Assembly: GCF_030695035.1 (NCBI RefSeq)
Contig: NZ_JAUYTT010000025.1
Coordinates: 62,001 to 126,000, forward strand
DNA length: 64,000 nt
Source of the DNA: Frigidibacter sp.
GTDB taxonomy: Bacteria; Pseudomonadota; Alphaproteobacteria; Rhodobacterales; Rhodobacteraceae
Direction: 5' to 3'
Shown: positions 53,586 through 61,615 of the stretch, one piece after another
Layout of the letters: every line of letters begins with the position of its first letter
How positions within the stretch are numbered: the first letter of the stretch is position 1
Position numbers and translations under genes: made by a program
Notes under the pieces: generated by a model
Databases searched by the model: none
Told to the model about the DNA's origin: nothing
Seen by the model: only the letters and a program-made list of their open reading frames with translations

Positions 53586-54917
53586 TCAGACGGTGTCGAG
53601 GTAGATCTCGGTCTGCTCCTCGGGCGACAACTCGGCCATGTAGCGCAGCTCTTGCCGTTTGGTCATCACGAAGTTCTCGATCAGCTCGGCCGGGAAGATG
53701 CGCTTGGTCATCGGGCAGCTGGCGAAGGCATCCAGCGCCTCGTCCCAGGTCAGCGGCAGCTGCTCCAGCCCTTGGGCATAGGCGTTGCCGACGATGGGCG
53801 GCGGCGGTTCGATCTTGTCCTCGATGCCGATCAGCGCGGCCCCCAGGATCGCGGCGATCATCAGATAGGGGTTCACGTCGCCCCCCGCCACCCGGTGCTC
53901 GATCCGCCGGGCAACGGGGCCCGAGGCGGGGATGCGCAGTGCCGCGGTGCGGTTCTCATAGGCCCAGCCGATACCGGTCGGGGCATGGGCATCGGGCACC
54001 AGCCGGTCGAAGCTGTTTTCATGCGGGGCGAAGATCAGCGTCGAGCCGGTCAGCGCGGCAAGGCAGCCACCCACCGCATGGCGCAGCCGGTCGGACCCGT
54101 CGGGGCCGCCATTGTCGAAGATGTTGCGCCCCTCGGTATCCAGAACCGAGAAATGGGTATGCATCCCGTTGCCGGACCACTGGTCATAGGGCTTGGCCAT
54201 GAAGCTGGCGGCGAAACCGTGGTTGCGCGCCAGACCCTTGACCAGCATCTTGAACAGCCACGTGTCATCGGCAGCCTTCAGCGCATCGCCCTGGTGCATC
54301 AGGTTGATCTCGAATTGCCCCGGCCCGGCCTCGGAAATGGCGGTATCGGCGGGGATGTCCATCTCCTCGCAGGCGTCATAGAGCGCCGAGAAGAAGCGGT
54401 CGAAGGCGTCCAGTGCGCGCAGGGACAGAATCTCGCCCCCGGTGCGGCGCTTGCCGGATCGCGGGCTTGGCGGCACGCGCAGGGTGCGGCCGCTGTCGTC
54501 GATCAGGTAGAATTCAAGCTCGGTCGCCACCACCGGCGTCAGCCCGGCGGCCTTGTAGCGCGCCACCACGGCGGCAAGGGCCTGCCGCGGATCGCCGTCA
54601 TAGGGGCGGCCATCGGTGTGGAACATCCAGATCGGCAGCAGTGCCGTCGGCGCCTCGAGCCAGGGCATCGGCATGAAGCCGCGGTCGGTGGGCAGCAACA
54701 TGCCATCGACATCGCCGCTTTCGAAGACCAGCGGGCTGTCTTCGATATCCTCGCCCCAGATGTCGAGGTTCATCACCGAGAACGGAAAGCGGGTGCCTTC
54801 GGAAATCAGCTTATGCGCAAACCGCGCCGGAACCCGCTTGCCGCGGGCAATTCCGTTCAGATCCGCTGCTGCCACGCGGATCGTGCGCACCTGCGGGTGG
54901 TCTCGTAGCCAGTCCAT
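53586..54917 (-). CDS. Glutamine synthetase-family gamma-glutamyl-amine ligase (PuuA-like), copy 1
   Basis: 443 residues. GS motifs: VATELEFYLIDDSG, EAGPGQFEINLMHQGDA, FMAKPYDQWSGNGMHTHFSV and YENRTAALRIPASGPVARRIEHRVAGGDVNPYL. It is clearly paralogous to copy 2 but diverged, including an insert-like PPSPRSGKRRTGGEI region, so a different amine or amino acid acceptor is likely. It starts 4 bp after the second permease gene, which places ligase and importer in one transcript. Confidence 0.88.
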   Translation of the reverse strand: MDWLRDHPQVRTIRVAAADLNGIARGKRVPARFAHKLISEGTRFPFSVMNLDIWGEDIEDSPLVFESGDVDGMLLPTDRGFMPMPWLEAPTALLPIWMFHTDGRPYDGDPRQALAAVVARYKAAGLTPVVATELEFYLIDDSGRTLRVPPSPRSGKRRTGGEILSLRALDAFDRFFSALYDACEEMDIPADTAISEAGPGQFEINLMHQGDALKAADDTWLFKMLVKGLARNHGFAASFMAKPYDQWSGNGMHTHFSVLDTEGRNIFDNGGPDGSDRLRHAVGGCLAALTGSTLIFAPHENSFDRLVPDAHAPTGIGWAYENRTAALRIPASGPVARRIEHRVAGGDVNPYLMIAAILGAALIGIEDKIEPPPPIVGNAYAQGLEQLPLTWDEALDAFASCPMTKRIFPAELIENFVMTKRQELRYMAELSPEEQTEIYLDTV

Positions 54918-54921
54918 GTCC

Positions 54922-55749
54922 TCACCTGACGAGTTGCGGCCTCAGCTTCAGCTTGGGCCGTTGGTTTGGGGCAAGATGCCGGTTCAGCCGCCGGTTCATC
55001 GCCCCGAAGAGCAGGATCAGAGCCAAGGTTAGCAGGATGAAATACCCTGCCACGATCGGATACGGGATGAAGGGGTTGAAGGTCTTGTCCGCGAAATATT
55101 GCGCATAGTAAAGCGCGTCGCCCTTCTGCTGAAAGGCCGGGAAGCCAGAGAAGTATACCAATGTCGTGGCGTGGAACAGGAAAATCGCCTCATTGGTATA
55201 GGCGGGCCAAGCAAGGCGCAGCATCGTCGGCCACAGAACCTTGCGGAACTTGACCCAGCCGGTCATGCCATAGGCATCGGCAGCCTCGGTATCGCCTTTG
55301 GGCACCGATTGCAGCGCGCCATAGAAGATCTCGGCCGAATAGGCGGCGGTGTTCAGGAACAGCACGAACAGCGCCCCGGCCCAGGCCTTGGTCGTCCAGC
55401 TGGTGGCGACGGTCATTCCGAAGACGTCGATCCCATTCCGGGGCAGCATGACGAAGATCTGGTAGGCGATGAAGAACTGGATGAACAGCGGCGAGCCGCG
55501 GAAGACGAAGATGAACCATTCCGCGGGCTTGCGCAGCCAGCGGCTGCGCGCCGCCTTGGCCATGGCAAGCCCGGTGGCCAGAAAGAAGCCCGTCACCAGC
55601 GCCACGATCCCGAAGTAGACGTTCCAGATCATGCCAGAACCGATCAGGGTGACCTGCTGGCAAAGGGTGAAATCGCTGCGCGGCAGCAGCCGTTCGCCAA
55701 ACCCCAGCGAGCGGAAGGCGTAATCGCCGATCGTTTCCCAACAGCTCAT
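54922..55749 (-). CDS. Polar amino acid-type ABC transporter permease (HisM-like)
   Basis: 275 residues with about five membrane helices. The EAA loop region reads GALQSVPKGDTEAADAYGMTGWVKFRKVLWP, as in HisM/GlnP-type permeases. It forms the membrane channel with the permease encoded upstream. ATG 55749 overlaps that gene's stop (ATGA) and is the chosen start; the open frame further upstream is inside the neighbour. The cargo is probably a basic amino acid or polyamine-like amine, from context. Confidence 0.9.
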   Translation of the reverse strand: MSCWETIGDYAFRSLGFGERLLPRSDFTLCQQVTLIGSGMIWNVYFGIVALVTGFFLATGLAMAKAARSRWLRKPAEWFIFVFRGSPLFIQFFIAYQIFVMLPRNGIDVFGMTVATSWTTKAWAGALFVLFLNTAAYSAEIFYGALQSVPKGDTEAADAYGMTGWVKFRKVLWPTMLRLAWPAYTNEAIFLFHATTLVYFSGFPAFQQKGDALYYAQYFADKTFNPFIPYPIVAGYFILLTLALILLFGAMNRRLNRHLAPNQRPKLKLRPQLVR

Positions 55750-56636
55750 GCCACGCCTCCTGCGGCCTTGCGCTGCGCCTCGCCCGCCGCGGTGGCCTGA
55801 CCGCGGCTGAGGTTGCGCGTCAACCGGCCAAGGAGGATCTCGGAGGCGCGGGTCATGCACAGGTAGAAGACCAGCAGGGCCAGGAAGTAGTACAGCCGCC
55901 AGTCCGGGTGCGGATAGGCATAGACCGAGGTCTTGGTGCTGCCGAGCTCACGCGCCCAATAGACGATGTCGCGCACGCCAAGCAAGAACAGCAGCGGCGT
56001 CGCCTTGATCAGGATCAGCCACAGGTTCGACAGGCCGGGCAGGGCATAGATCCACATCTGCGGCACCAGCACCCGGCGGAACACCTGCTGCTGGGTCATG
56101 CCGTAGGCCTCGGCGGTCTCCAGCTGCGCGCGCGGCACGGCCTGCATCCCGCCAAGCAGAACGTTGGCGGCAAAGGCGCCGAAGACAAGCGCGAATGTGA
56201 TGACGGCCAGTGCAAAGCCATAGATCTGGTGCCAGACCTGCGGGGCGTTGCCGGGCGGCACTTTCGCAGCCGGGCAGACGCGGAATTCAAGGCCCTGACG
56301 CACCGGCTCGGTCCAGTCGGGGCAGCGGATCTGGTGGAACATCCATTCGATGCCCTGATCCAGCGCGATCACGAAGAACAAGAAGAACACGATGTCGGGC
56401 ACGCCCCGAACCATCGCCATGTAGCCGCGGCCCAGCAGGCTGATCGGCCAGACCGAGGACCGCGCGGCCACGGCGCCGCCAAAGCCGAAGGCGAGCGCCA
56501 CAGGCGCGGTGATGGCCAGCAGCACCAGCACGGTGACAAAGGACCAATAGAAGGCGATGTGCGTCCCCGATGTCAGGTAGCACAGCAGCCAGCCAAGGCC
56601 TTCTAGCGAGGAGGGATCAGCGCAGGACGCGAACAT
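55746..56636 (-). CDS. Polar amino acid-type ABC transporter permease (HisQ-like)
   Basis: 296 residues. HisQ/ArtQ type with the EAA loop GGMQAVPRAQLETAEAYGMTQQQVFRRVLVPQM and about five membrane helices. A periplasmic insert of about 40 residues (DQGIEWMFHQIRCPDWTEPVRQG) with two Cys is longer than in E. coli HisQ. It pairs with the HisM-like permease by 4-bp overlap. A stem-loop separates it from the binding-protein gene upstream. Confidence 0.9.
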   Translation of the reverse strand: MFASCADPSSLEGLGWLLCYLTSGTHIAFYWSFVTVLVLLAITAPVALAFGFGGAVAARSSVWPISLLGRGYMAMVRGVPDIVFFLFFVIALDQGIEWMFHQIRCPDWTEPVRQGLEFRVCPAAKVPPGNAPQVWHQIYGFALAVITFALVFGAFAANVLLGGMQAVPRAQLETAEAYGMTQQQVFRRVLVPQMWIYALPGLSNLWLILIKATPLLFLLGVRDIVYWARELGSTKTSVYAYPHPDWRLYYFLALLVFYLCMTRASEILLGRLTRNLSRGQATAAGEAQRKAAGGVA

Positions 56637-56648
56637 CGGGGGTCAGCA

Positions 56649-56666
56649 GGCGGGATCACTCCCGCC
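56649..56666 (-). other. Stem-loop between binding-protein and permease genes
   Basis: GGCGGGA-GTGA-TCCCGCC on the minus strand begins 12 bp after the binding-protein stop. Such loops in ABC operons commonly stabilise the binding-protein mRNA and lower permease expression. Confidence 0.55.
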
Positions 56667-56677
56667 CGCCATGTCGA

Positions 56678-57403
56678 TCAGAAGACGAGGGCTTCGGCGC
56701 CGAACCACTTGGTGATCATCGCGTTCAGCGTGCCGTCATCCTTCATCGACTGGATGGCCACGTTGAACTTTTCCTTCAGCTCGGTGTCGCTCTCGCGCAG
56801 GCCCATGCCGACGCCGCCGCCAAGCTGCACTTCCTCGCCGGCCCAGCTGAACTCCCCGTTCGACTCGGTTACCGTCGGGACCAGATAGTCCTTGTCGGCG
56901 AACACGGCGTCGGCCTCGCCGTTGCGCACGGCCGCGACGGTTTCATCGGGGGTGGCGAACTCCAGCAGCGTGGCGCCCGACTCGGCGACATAGCCGGCCT
57001 GGATGGTGCCGACCTGCGCCGCGACGACGCCGCCCACGACATCCGCATCTGCGCTGAGCGCCGCATAAGCCGAGGTGGCCGGCGGGATGTAGTTCTGGGT
57101 GAAGTCGATCACCTCGTCCCGCTCGTCTGTGATGCTCATCCCGGCGATGATTGTGTCATAGTTGCCCGATTGCAGGTTGGGGATGATGCTGTCCCAGTCG
57201 GTAACGACCCATTCGCAGGTCAGCTCGGCGCGCTTGCACAGCTCGTCGCCCATCTCGCGCTCGAACCCGTCGACCTCGCCCTTGTCGTTGATGAAGTTGA
57301 AGGGAGGGTAGGCGCCCTCGGTGCCCATGCGGACGGTTTGCTGCGCGAGTGCAGCGCCAGAGGTCAGCGCCATGACGGCGGTCGCAAGAAGCAGTTTTTT
57401 CAT
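56678..57403 (-). CDS. Periplasmic amino acid/amine-binding protein of ABC transporter
   Basis: 241 residues. The signal peptide MKKLLLATAVMALTSGAALA is cleaved before QQTVRMG. SBP family 3 motifs: GTEGAYPPFNFINDKGEVDGFEREMGDELCKR, NLQSGNYDTIIAGMSITDERDEVIDFTQ and GVGMGLRESDTELKEKFNVAI. It captures the solute for the HisQ/HisM-type permeases. ATG 57403 follows AGGGAG. It lies 28 bp after the ATPase gene. Confidence 0.93.
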   Translation of the reverse strand: MKKLLLATAVMALTSGAALAQQTVRMGTEGAYPPFNFINDKGEVDGFEREMGDELCKRAELTCEWVVTDWDSIIPNLQSGNYDTIIAGMSITDERDEVIDFTQNYIPPATSAYAALSADADVVGGVVAAQVGTIQAGYVAESGATLLEFATPDETVAAVRNGEADAVFADKDYLVPTVTESNGEFSWAGEEVQLGGGVGMGLRESDTELKEKFNVAIQSMKDDGTLNAMITKWFGAEALVF

Positions 57404-57431
57404 TGGGTATCTCCCTGTTGAGCTTGATTGG

Positions 57432-58277
57432 TCATGCTGCGGCGCCTGCCCGTAGGAACTGCCGCAGTCGGTCGGTCTGTGGATTGCCGAACACCTGGTC
57501 GGGTGGCCCCTGCTCCTCGATCCGGCCAAGGTGCAGGAACACCACATGGTCGGAGAGGTCGGCGGCCAGCTTCATGTCATGGGTGACCAGCATCATGGTG
57601 CGATGCTCGCCCGCGAGGTCCTTGATAACCTTGACCACCTCTTGCTGCAATTCGGGGTCGAGCGCCGAGGTCGGCTCGTCGAACAGCAGGGCCCGCGGCT
57701 CCATGCACAGGGCGCGGGCAATGGCGGCGCGTTGCTGCTGGCCGCCCGAAAGCTGTGCGGGCCAGGCCTCGGCCTTGTCGCCGATGCCGACCTTGTCGAG
57801 ATAGCGGCGCGCCGCGGCCTCGACATCGGCGCGGGGGCGGCCAAGCACCGTCACCGGCGCCTCCATCACGTTTTGCAGAACCGTCATGTGCGACCACAGG
57901 TTGAACTGCTGGAACACCATCGCAAGGTTGGTGCGGATCCGCGTCACCTGCGCGCGGTCGGCGGGGCGGCGGGCAAGGCCCTCGCCGCGCCAGGTGACCG
58001 CCTCACCTTCGAACAGGACCTCGCCCTTCTGGCTGTCTTCCAGAAGGTTGCAGCAGCGCAGCAGGGTGGATTTTCCTGACCCCGAAGAGCCGATCAGCGA
58101 CACCACCTGACCGCGCTTGGCGGCGATGGACACGCCCTTGAGCACCTCAAGCTGGCCATAGCTTTTGTAAAGATCGCGGATCTCGATGACCGGGGCTGGC
58201 CCAGTTCGCAGACCCGAGGCCTCGGGGTCCGGGGCACCTGAAACCGGGGCGTCTGATACGGAGGTATCTGGGGTCAA
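57432..58277 (-). CDS. Polar amino acid-type ABC transporter ATPase
   Basis: About 281 residues. Complete ABC cassette: Walker A GSSGSGKST, Q-loop VFQQFNLWSH, signature LSGGQQQR, Walker B ALLFDEPTSALD, and His switch LVTHD. It powers the importer encoded by the next three genes. No in-frame ATG or GTG lies near the conserved IEIRDLYKSYG; the nearest candidates are TTG 58277 and TTG 58307, both with poor ribosome-binding sites. TTG 58277 is given here as a best guess, leaving a 28-residue Ala/Pro-rich extension. Confidence 0.88.
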   Translation of the reverse strand: MTPDTSVSDAPVSGAPDPEASGLRTGPAPVIEIRDLYKSYGQLEVLKGVSIAAKRGQVVSLIGSSGSGKSTLLRCCNLLEDSQKGEVLFEGEAVTWRGEGLARRPADRAQVTRIRTNLAMVFQQFNLWSHMTVLQNVMEAPVTVLGRPRADVEAAARRYLDKVGIGDKAEAWPAQLSGGQQQRAAIARALCMEPRALLFDEPTSALDPELQQEVVKVIKDLAGEHRTMMLVTHDMKLAADLSDHVVFLHLGRIEEQGPPDQVFGNPQTDRLRQFLRAGAAA

Positions 58278-58381
58278 TTTTGCTATCGCTGCTATTTGTT
58301 CGGGCAAGTAGGGGGCGATTCCGGGGCGAATGCAACGGGTTCGTGCAGGGTGACCTCGGGATATGCCCGGATAACGGGCAG

Positions 58382-59143
58382 TTACGGGGTGGCTGCGGGC
58401 GGGTTGGGCAGCGCAAGATAGGCGGATGCCGGGATCGGCACGAAGCCGGAGATGCCGAGCGCGGCCCGTATGTCCGCGGGTAGCGCGGCGAGGGCCGCCG
58501 CAATGGCCCGGCCGTGGCGGACCGGATCGGTGCCCGCCGCGGCGATCAGGGGCAGCGCGGGGGTGGCCGGCGTCTCGGCGGTGACGCGCAGCCGGGCCGC
58601 AAGCTCCGGTTCCCATTGCACAATCCCGCGCCACGTGACCGCATCCAGCGCGGCACGGTCAGCGCGGCCCTCGGCCACGGCCAGTGCCGAGGCGCGGTGG
58701 CCGCCGGTCTCCAGAGCCGGTTGCAGGGTAATCCCCTGCGCCTGCGCCCAGAAGTAGGGCGCTGCCCAACCCGACTGGCTGTGCGGCTGGTTGATGGCAA
58801 AGCGGCCTTTGGTCAGCGCCTCCGCATCCTGCGACGCATCATCGCGGCGCGCGAGGATCACGCTGCAGTACTGCCCCGGCTCCAGCCCCGGCAGGCCATA
58901 GTCGAAGGTGCCGATCAGCGTGACGTGCCCATGCAGCCGGGTGCGGTAGGGCAGGCTGCAGGTCTGGCCAAGCACCAGCCCCGGATGCTCCCACCCGTCC
59001 CAGAGTCCGATCTGTCGGTCAAGGGTTTCGGGGGAGTCGATGCCCTCGTCTGCCAGCGCCGCACGGATGGCCGACCACAGCGCGTCATGCGCCGCTGCGG
59101 TTTCCGGCCGGTCATACATCGGCAAGCTGGCAACGTGCTGCAT
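58382..59143 (-). CDS. PhnD-like phosphate/phosphonate-type substrate-binding protein without signal peptide
   Basis: 253 residues. The PhnD-like fold is suggested by ASLPMYDRPETAAAHDALW, VLGQTCSLPYRTRL, CSVILARRDD and INQPHSQSGWAAPYFWA. Family members normally bind phosphonates or phosphite outside the membrane, but here the N-terminus (MQHVASLPMYDR) has no signal peptide. The protein may act in the cytoplasm or use an unidentified export route. ATG 59143 overlaps the TerB gene stop by 3-4 bp, so it is translationally coupled to it. No permease or phosphonate genes are adjacent. Confidence 0.75.
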   Translation of the reverse strand: MQHVASLPMYDRPETAAAHDALWSAIRAALADEGIDSPETLDRQIGLWDGWEHPGLVLGQTCSLPYRTRLHGHVTLIGTFDYGLPGLEPGQYCSVILARRDDASQDAEALTKGRFAINQPHSQSGWAAPYFWAQAQGITLQPALETGGHRASALAVAEGRADRAALDAVTWRGIVQWEPELAARLRVTAETPATPALPLIAAAGTDPVRHGRAIAAALAALPADIRAALGISGFVPIPASAYLALPNPPAATP

Positions 59144-59586
59144 CACAGCCGCTTCGCTTCGATCCGCTGCCGGGCGAGGGCGGAATCGCGGTCGCTGACG
59201 CCCAGAAGGTTCGCCACCATCCGGATCAGCGCATCTTCCACGGCGTCGCGGCTGCCATCTGCCAGCGCCACGTCCCAAAGTGCCTCGAGCAGCTCGGTGC
59301 GATCCTCGTATGGCACCGCGTCCTTGAGCGAGCGGGTGAAGCGCACCGTGTCGGGCGCCTCGGATTCCAGCACCTCGGCTTCGGCGCGCAGGGCGGCGGC
59401 CTCGGGCATGGTCAGGCCCTTGCGGGTCGACAGCACCCGGTCGATGCGCACCCGCTCATCGTCATCATAATGGTCATCGGCCCGCGCCAGCCGCACCAGC
59501 AGGGCGGCAAGCGACAGATCCGCCTCGGGGGCGGGCAGGGCGGCGGGGGCGGGCGCCAGCAGGCGATTCAGGAGATCTGCGAACAT
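59143..59586 (-). CDS. TerB-family (tellurite resistance-like) protein
   Basis: 147 residues, helical. The TerB-like domain shows LAALLVRLARADDHYDDDERVRIDRVL and ELLEALWDVALADGSRDAVEDALIRMVANLLGVSDRD, with acidic residues at metal-binding positions. TerB-like proteins bind divalent metal and are placed near membranes, but the specific role of this short form is unknown; resistance itself is not implied. It is coupled to the PhnD-like gene. Confidence 0.85.
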   Translation of the reverse strand: MFADLLNRLLAPAPAALPAPEADLSLAALLVRLARADDHYDDDERVRIDRVLSTRKGLTMPEAAALRAEAEVLESEAPDTVRFTRSLKDAVPYEDRTELLEALWDVALADGSRDAVEDALIRMVANLLGVSDRDSALARQRIEAKRL

Positions 59587-59631
59587 GATGCGGGGGATAT
59601 AGGATGCGGGCGCTGGCAGGGAAAGCCCGCC

Positions 59632-59925
59632 CTAACCCTCCCACCCCTCGACAATGCACAGATCGACGAGGCTGACCGGCAGGCGCAGCGCCTTGGCCGC
59701 CTGGTATTCCGGGCTGTCATAGCAGGCGCGGGCGGTGGCGAGATCGACGAATTCGATCACCACGCAGCGCGGGGCGAGGCTGCCTTCCACCACATCCTGC
59801 GGGCCGCCGCGCACGAGGAAGCGCGCGCCAAATTTGGCGAAGGCCTCGGCATTGGCGGTGCGGTAGGCCTCATAAGCGGCGGGGTCGGTCACGGTCGCAT
59901 GGGCGACCCAATAGGCCTTGGGCAT
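59632..59925 (-). CDS. DUF1330 family protein
   Basis: 97 residues, a small ferredoxin-like dimeric alpha-beta barrel of unknown function. Motifs: MPKAYWVAHATVTDPAAYEAYRTAN, GARFLVRGG, and VVIEFVDLATARACYDSPEYQAAKALR. ATG 59925 has GGAGG at ideal spacing, better than the upstream in-frame ATG 59949. Family members may degrade or bind small aromatic compounds, but nothing here indicates which. Confidence 0.92.
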   Translation of the reverse strand: MPKAYWVAHATVTDPAAYEAYRTANAEAFAKFGARFLVRGGPQDVVEGSLAPRCVVIEFVDLATARACYDSPEYQAAKALRLPVSLVDLCIVEGWEG

Positions 59926-59963
59926 GATGTCCTCCGGGGTTTGAGCCATCGGTGCCTGTGGCG

Positions 59964-60004
59964 GCGGGGGCCGTCAAGCCCCCGCTTCTATTCGGTATTT
60001 GGGC
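59964..60004 (+). repeat. Degenerate intergenic hairpin element, copy E
   Basis: GCGGGGGC-CGTCAA-GCCCCCGC, then TTCTATTC and GGTATTTGGGC. The tail resembles GGATATTTGGGC of the other copies, but with a base missing and the C-run lost. It follows the ppk2 stop. Confidence 0.45.
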
Positions 60005-60008
60005 GGCC

Positions 60009-60926
60009 TCAGTACTTCGACGGCACGTAGAGTTCCGGCGGCAGCACGGCGCGTTCGTAATCGGGGTTGAACACCCGGTCGGGCAGGGTGACCTCTTCAT
60101 GCTCGACCGGACCGTAGGGGATCAGGCTCAGCAGGTGGTCGATGCAGTTCAGGCGGGCGCGCTTCTTGTCATTGCCCTCGACGATATACCACGGCGCCTC
60201 GGGGATGTTGGTGCGGGCCATCATCTCTTCCTTGGCCTTGGTATACTGCTCCCACCGCACGCGGCTTTGCAGGTCCATCGGCGACAGTTTCCACTGCTTC
60301 ATCGGATCGTGGATCCGCATCAGGAAGCGCATCTGCTGCTCTTCGTCGGTGATCGAGAACCAGTATTTTACCACGCGAATCCCGGATCTTACCAGCATCC
60401 GCTCGAATTCCGGAACGTCGTTGAAGAACTCCTCGACCTGATCGTCCGAGGCGAAGCCCATGACTCGTTCCACGCCGGCGCGGTTGTACCAGCTGCGGTC
60501 GAAGAGGACGATTTCACCGCCTGCGGGCAGGTGGGGGACATAGCGCTGGAAGTACCATTGCGATTTTTCGCGGTCGGACGGGGCGGGCAGGGCGACGGTG
60601 CGCACGACGCGGGGGTTCAGGCGCTGGGTGATGCGCTTGATGACGCCGCCCTTGCCGGCGGAATCGCGGCCCTCGAACAGCACCACGACCTTCTCGCCGG
60701 TATGCTGGACCCAGTCCTGCAGCTTGATCAGTTCCGACTGCAGATGCATCAGCGCGTGAAAATATGTCGCGCGATCAATGGTATCGGGGTGGGTGCGCTT
60801 GTAGATCTTCGAGATCTCGAGGCTGAGCGTGCTGTCTTCCAGCTCCAGCTCATATTCCTCATCGATCGTGTCGGCCAGTTCCGCCGCCAGCCAGTCGCGG
60901 CCGGGAAGTTGGGTCGGTTCAGTCAT
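60009..60926 (-). CDS. ppk2: Polyphosphate kinase 2 (PPK2 family), second paralogue
   Basis: 305 residues. Walker A GRDSAGKGG at 86-94, KSQWYFQRY at 121-129 and lid FDRSWYNR at 142-149 mark it as PPK2. Its N-terminal helical region (EYELELEDSTLSLEISKIYKR) and C-terminus (YERAVLPPELYVPSKY) differ clearly from the copy at 5871-6806, so it belongs to another subgroup, with ADP/GDP as likely acceptor. ATG 60926 follows AAGGAG. It has its own upstream region of about 120 bp before the MarR gene. Confidence 0.93.
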   Translation of the reverse strand: MTEPTQLPGRDWLAAELADTIDEEYELELEDSTLSLEISKIYKRTHPDTIDRATYFHALMHLQSELIKLQDWVQHTGEKVVVLFEGRDSAGKGGVIKRITQRLNPRVVRTVALPAPSDREKSQWYFQRYVPHLPAGGEIVLFDRSWYNRAGVERVMGFASDDQVEEFFNDVPEFERMLVRSGIRVVKYWFSITDEEQQMRFLMRIHDPMKQWKLSPMDLQSRVRWEQYTKAKEEMMARTNIPEAPWYIVEGNDKKRARLNCIDHLLSLIPYGPVEHEEVTLPDRVFNPDYERAVLPPELYVPSKY

Positions 60927-61047
60927 CGCAGAGGCTCCTTCGCGCGGGTGGGGCCGGGGTAGCAGGCGGATGTGACGGAGATGTAACGGAGCGGAATGGG
61001 CGATGCAGAACCCATGCAGAAACCATGCGCATGTTATACATATGATT

Positions 61048-61512
61048 TTATGAGGGTGATTGGCCGCTAAGCGCCTCCAGATCACCGCGCAGATCCCCCT
61101 GTCCCCGCCCCTCCAGCAGCGCATCCACCCGGTCATGCGTGCCGCGCCAGACCGGCAGCGCGGCGACCAGCAGGTCGCGGCCGGCATCGGTCAGCACGGG
61201 CAGGCGGCCGCGCAGGTCTTCGGGGTCGGCCGTCACAAGGATCAGCCCGCGGCGTTGCAGGGGCTTCAGCGCGGCGGTCAGGGTGGTGCGGTCCATCGCC
61301 AGGAACTCGGCAAGGTCCGAGATCCGGGGCGGTGCGGGGCGGTTCAGCGACATCAGGATCGAGAACTGGCCATTGGTCAGGCCGAAGGGGCGCAGCGCAT
61401 CGTCGAAGCGGCGGGCAAGGGCGCGGGCGGCGCGCTGCACCTTCAGGCACAGGCAGCGGTCCCGCACCTCCAGCGTGGTCTCGATCGGCAGGTCCGGGCG
61501 CATGGTCCTCAT
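61048..61512 (-). CDS. MarR-family transcriptional regulator
   Basis: 154 residues. Winged helix with recognition region DLAEFLAMDRTTLTAALKPLQRRGLI and wing DPEDLRGR. The N-terminus LEVRDRCLCLKVQRAAR is typical of a Rhodobacterales MarR group with two Cys that may sense oxidation or electrophiles. A perfect 16-bp palindrome lies 2 bp before ATG 61512, overlapping the divergent promoter for the DUF1428 gene, so it probably controls both genes. An alternative start at 61503 is possible. Confidence 0.9.
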   Translation of the reverse strand: MRTMRPDLPIETTLEVRDRCLCLKVQRAARALARRFDDALRPFGLTNGQFSILMSLNRPAPPRISDLAEFLAMDRTTLTAALKPLQRRGLILVTADPEDLRGRLPVLTDAGRDLLVAALPVWRGTHDRVDALLEGRGQGDLRGDLEALSGQSPS

Positions 61513-61514
61513 TC

Positions 61515-61530
61515 AGGTTGATATCAACCT
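61515..61530. promoter_or_regulatory. Perfect 16-bp palindrome, candidate MarR operator
   Basis: AGGTTGATATCAACCT lies between the divergent MarR and DUF1428 genes, right at the MarR start. Position and symmetry fit an autoregulatory MarR site. Confidence 0.75.
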
Positions 61531-61615
61531 AATAGGCTGGCACGATGCTGACATCAAGACAGATTCGGGTGCCGCCCCCCGGCGGCCCGGCAGCCAACTT
61601 GCAGGGAGGTGCATC

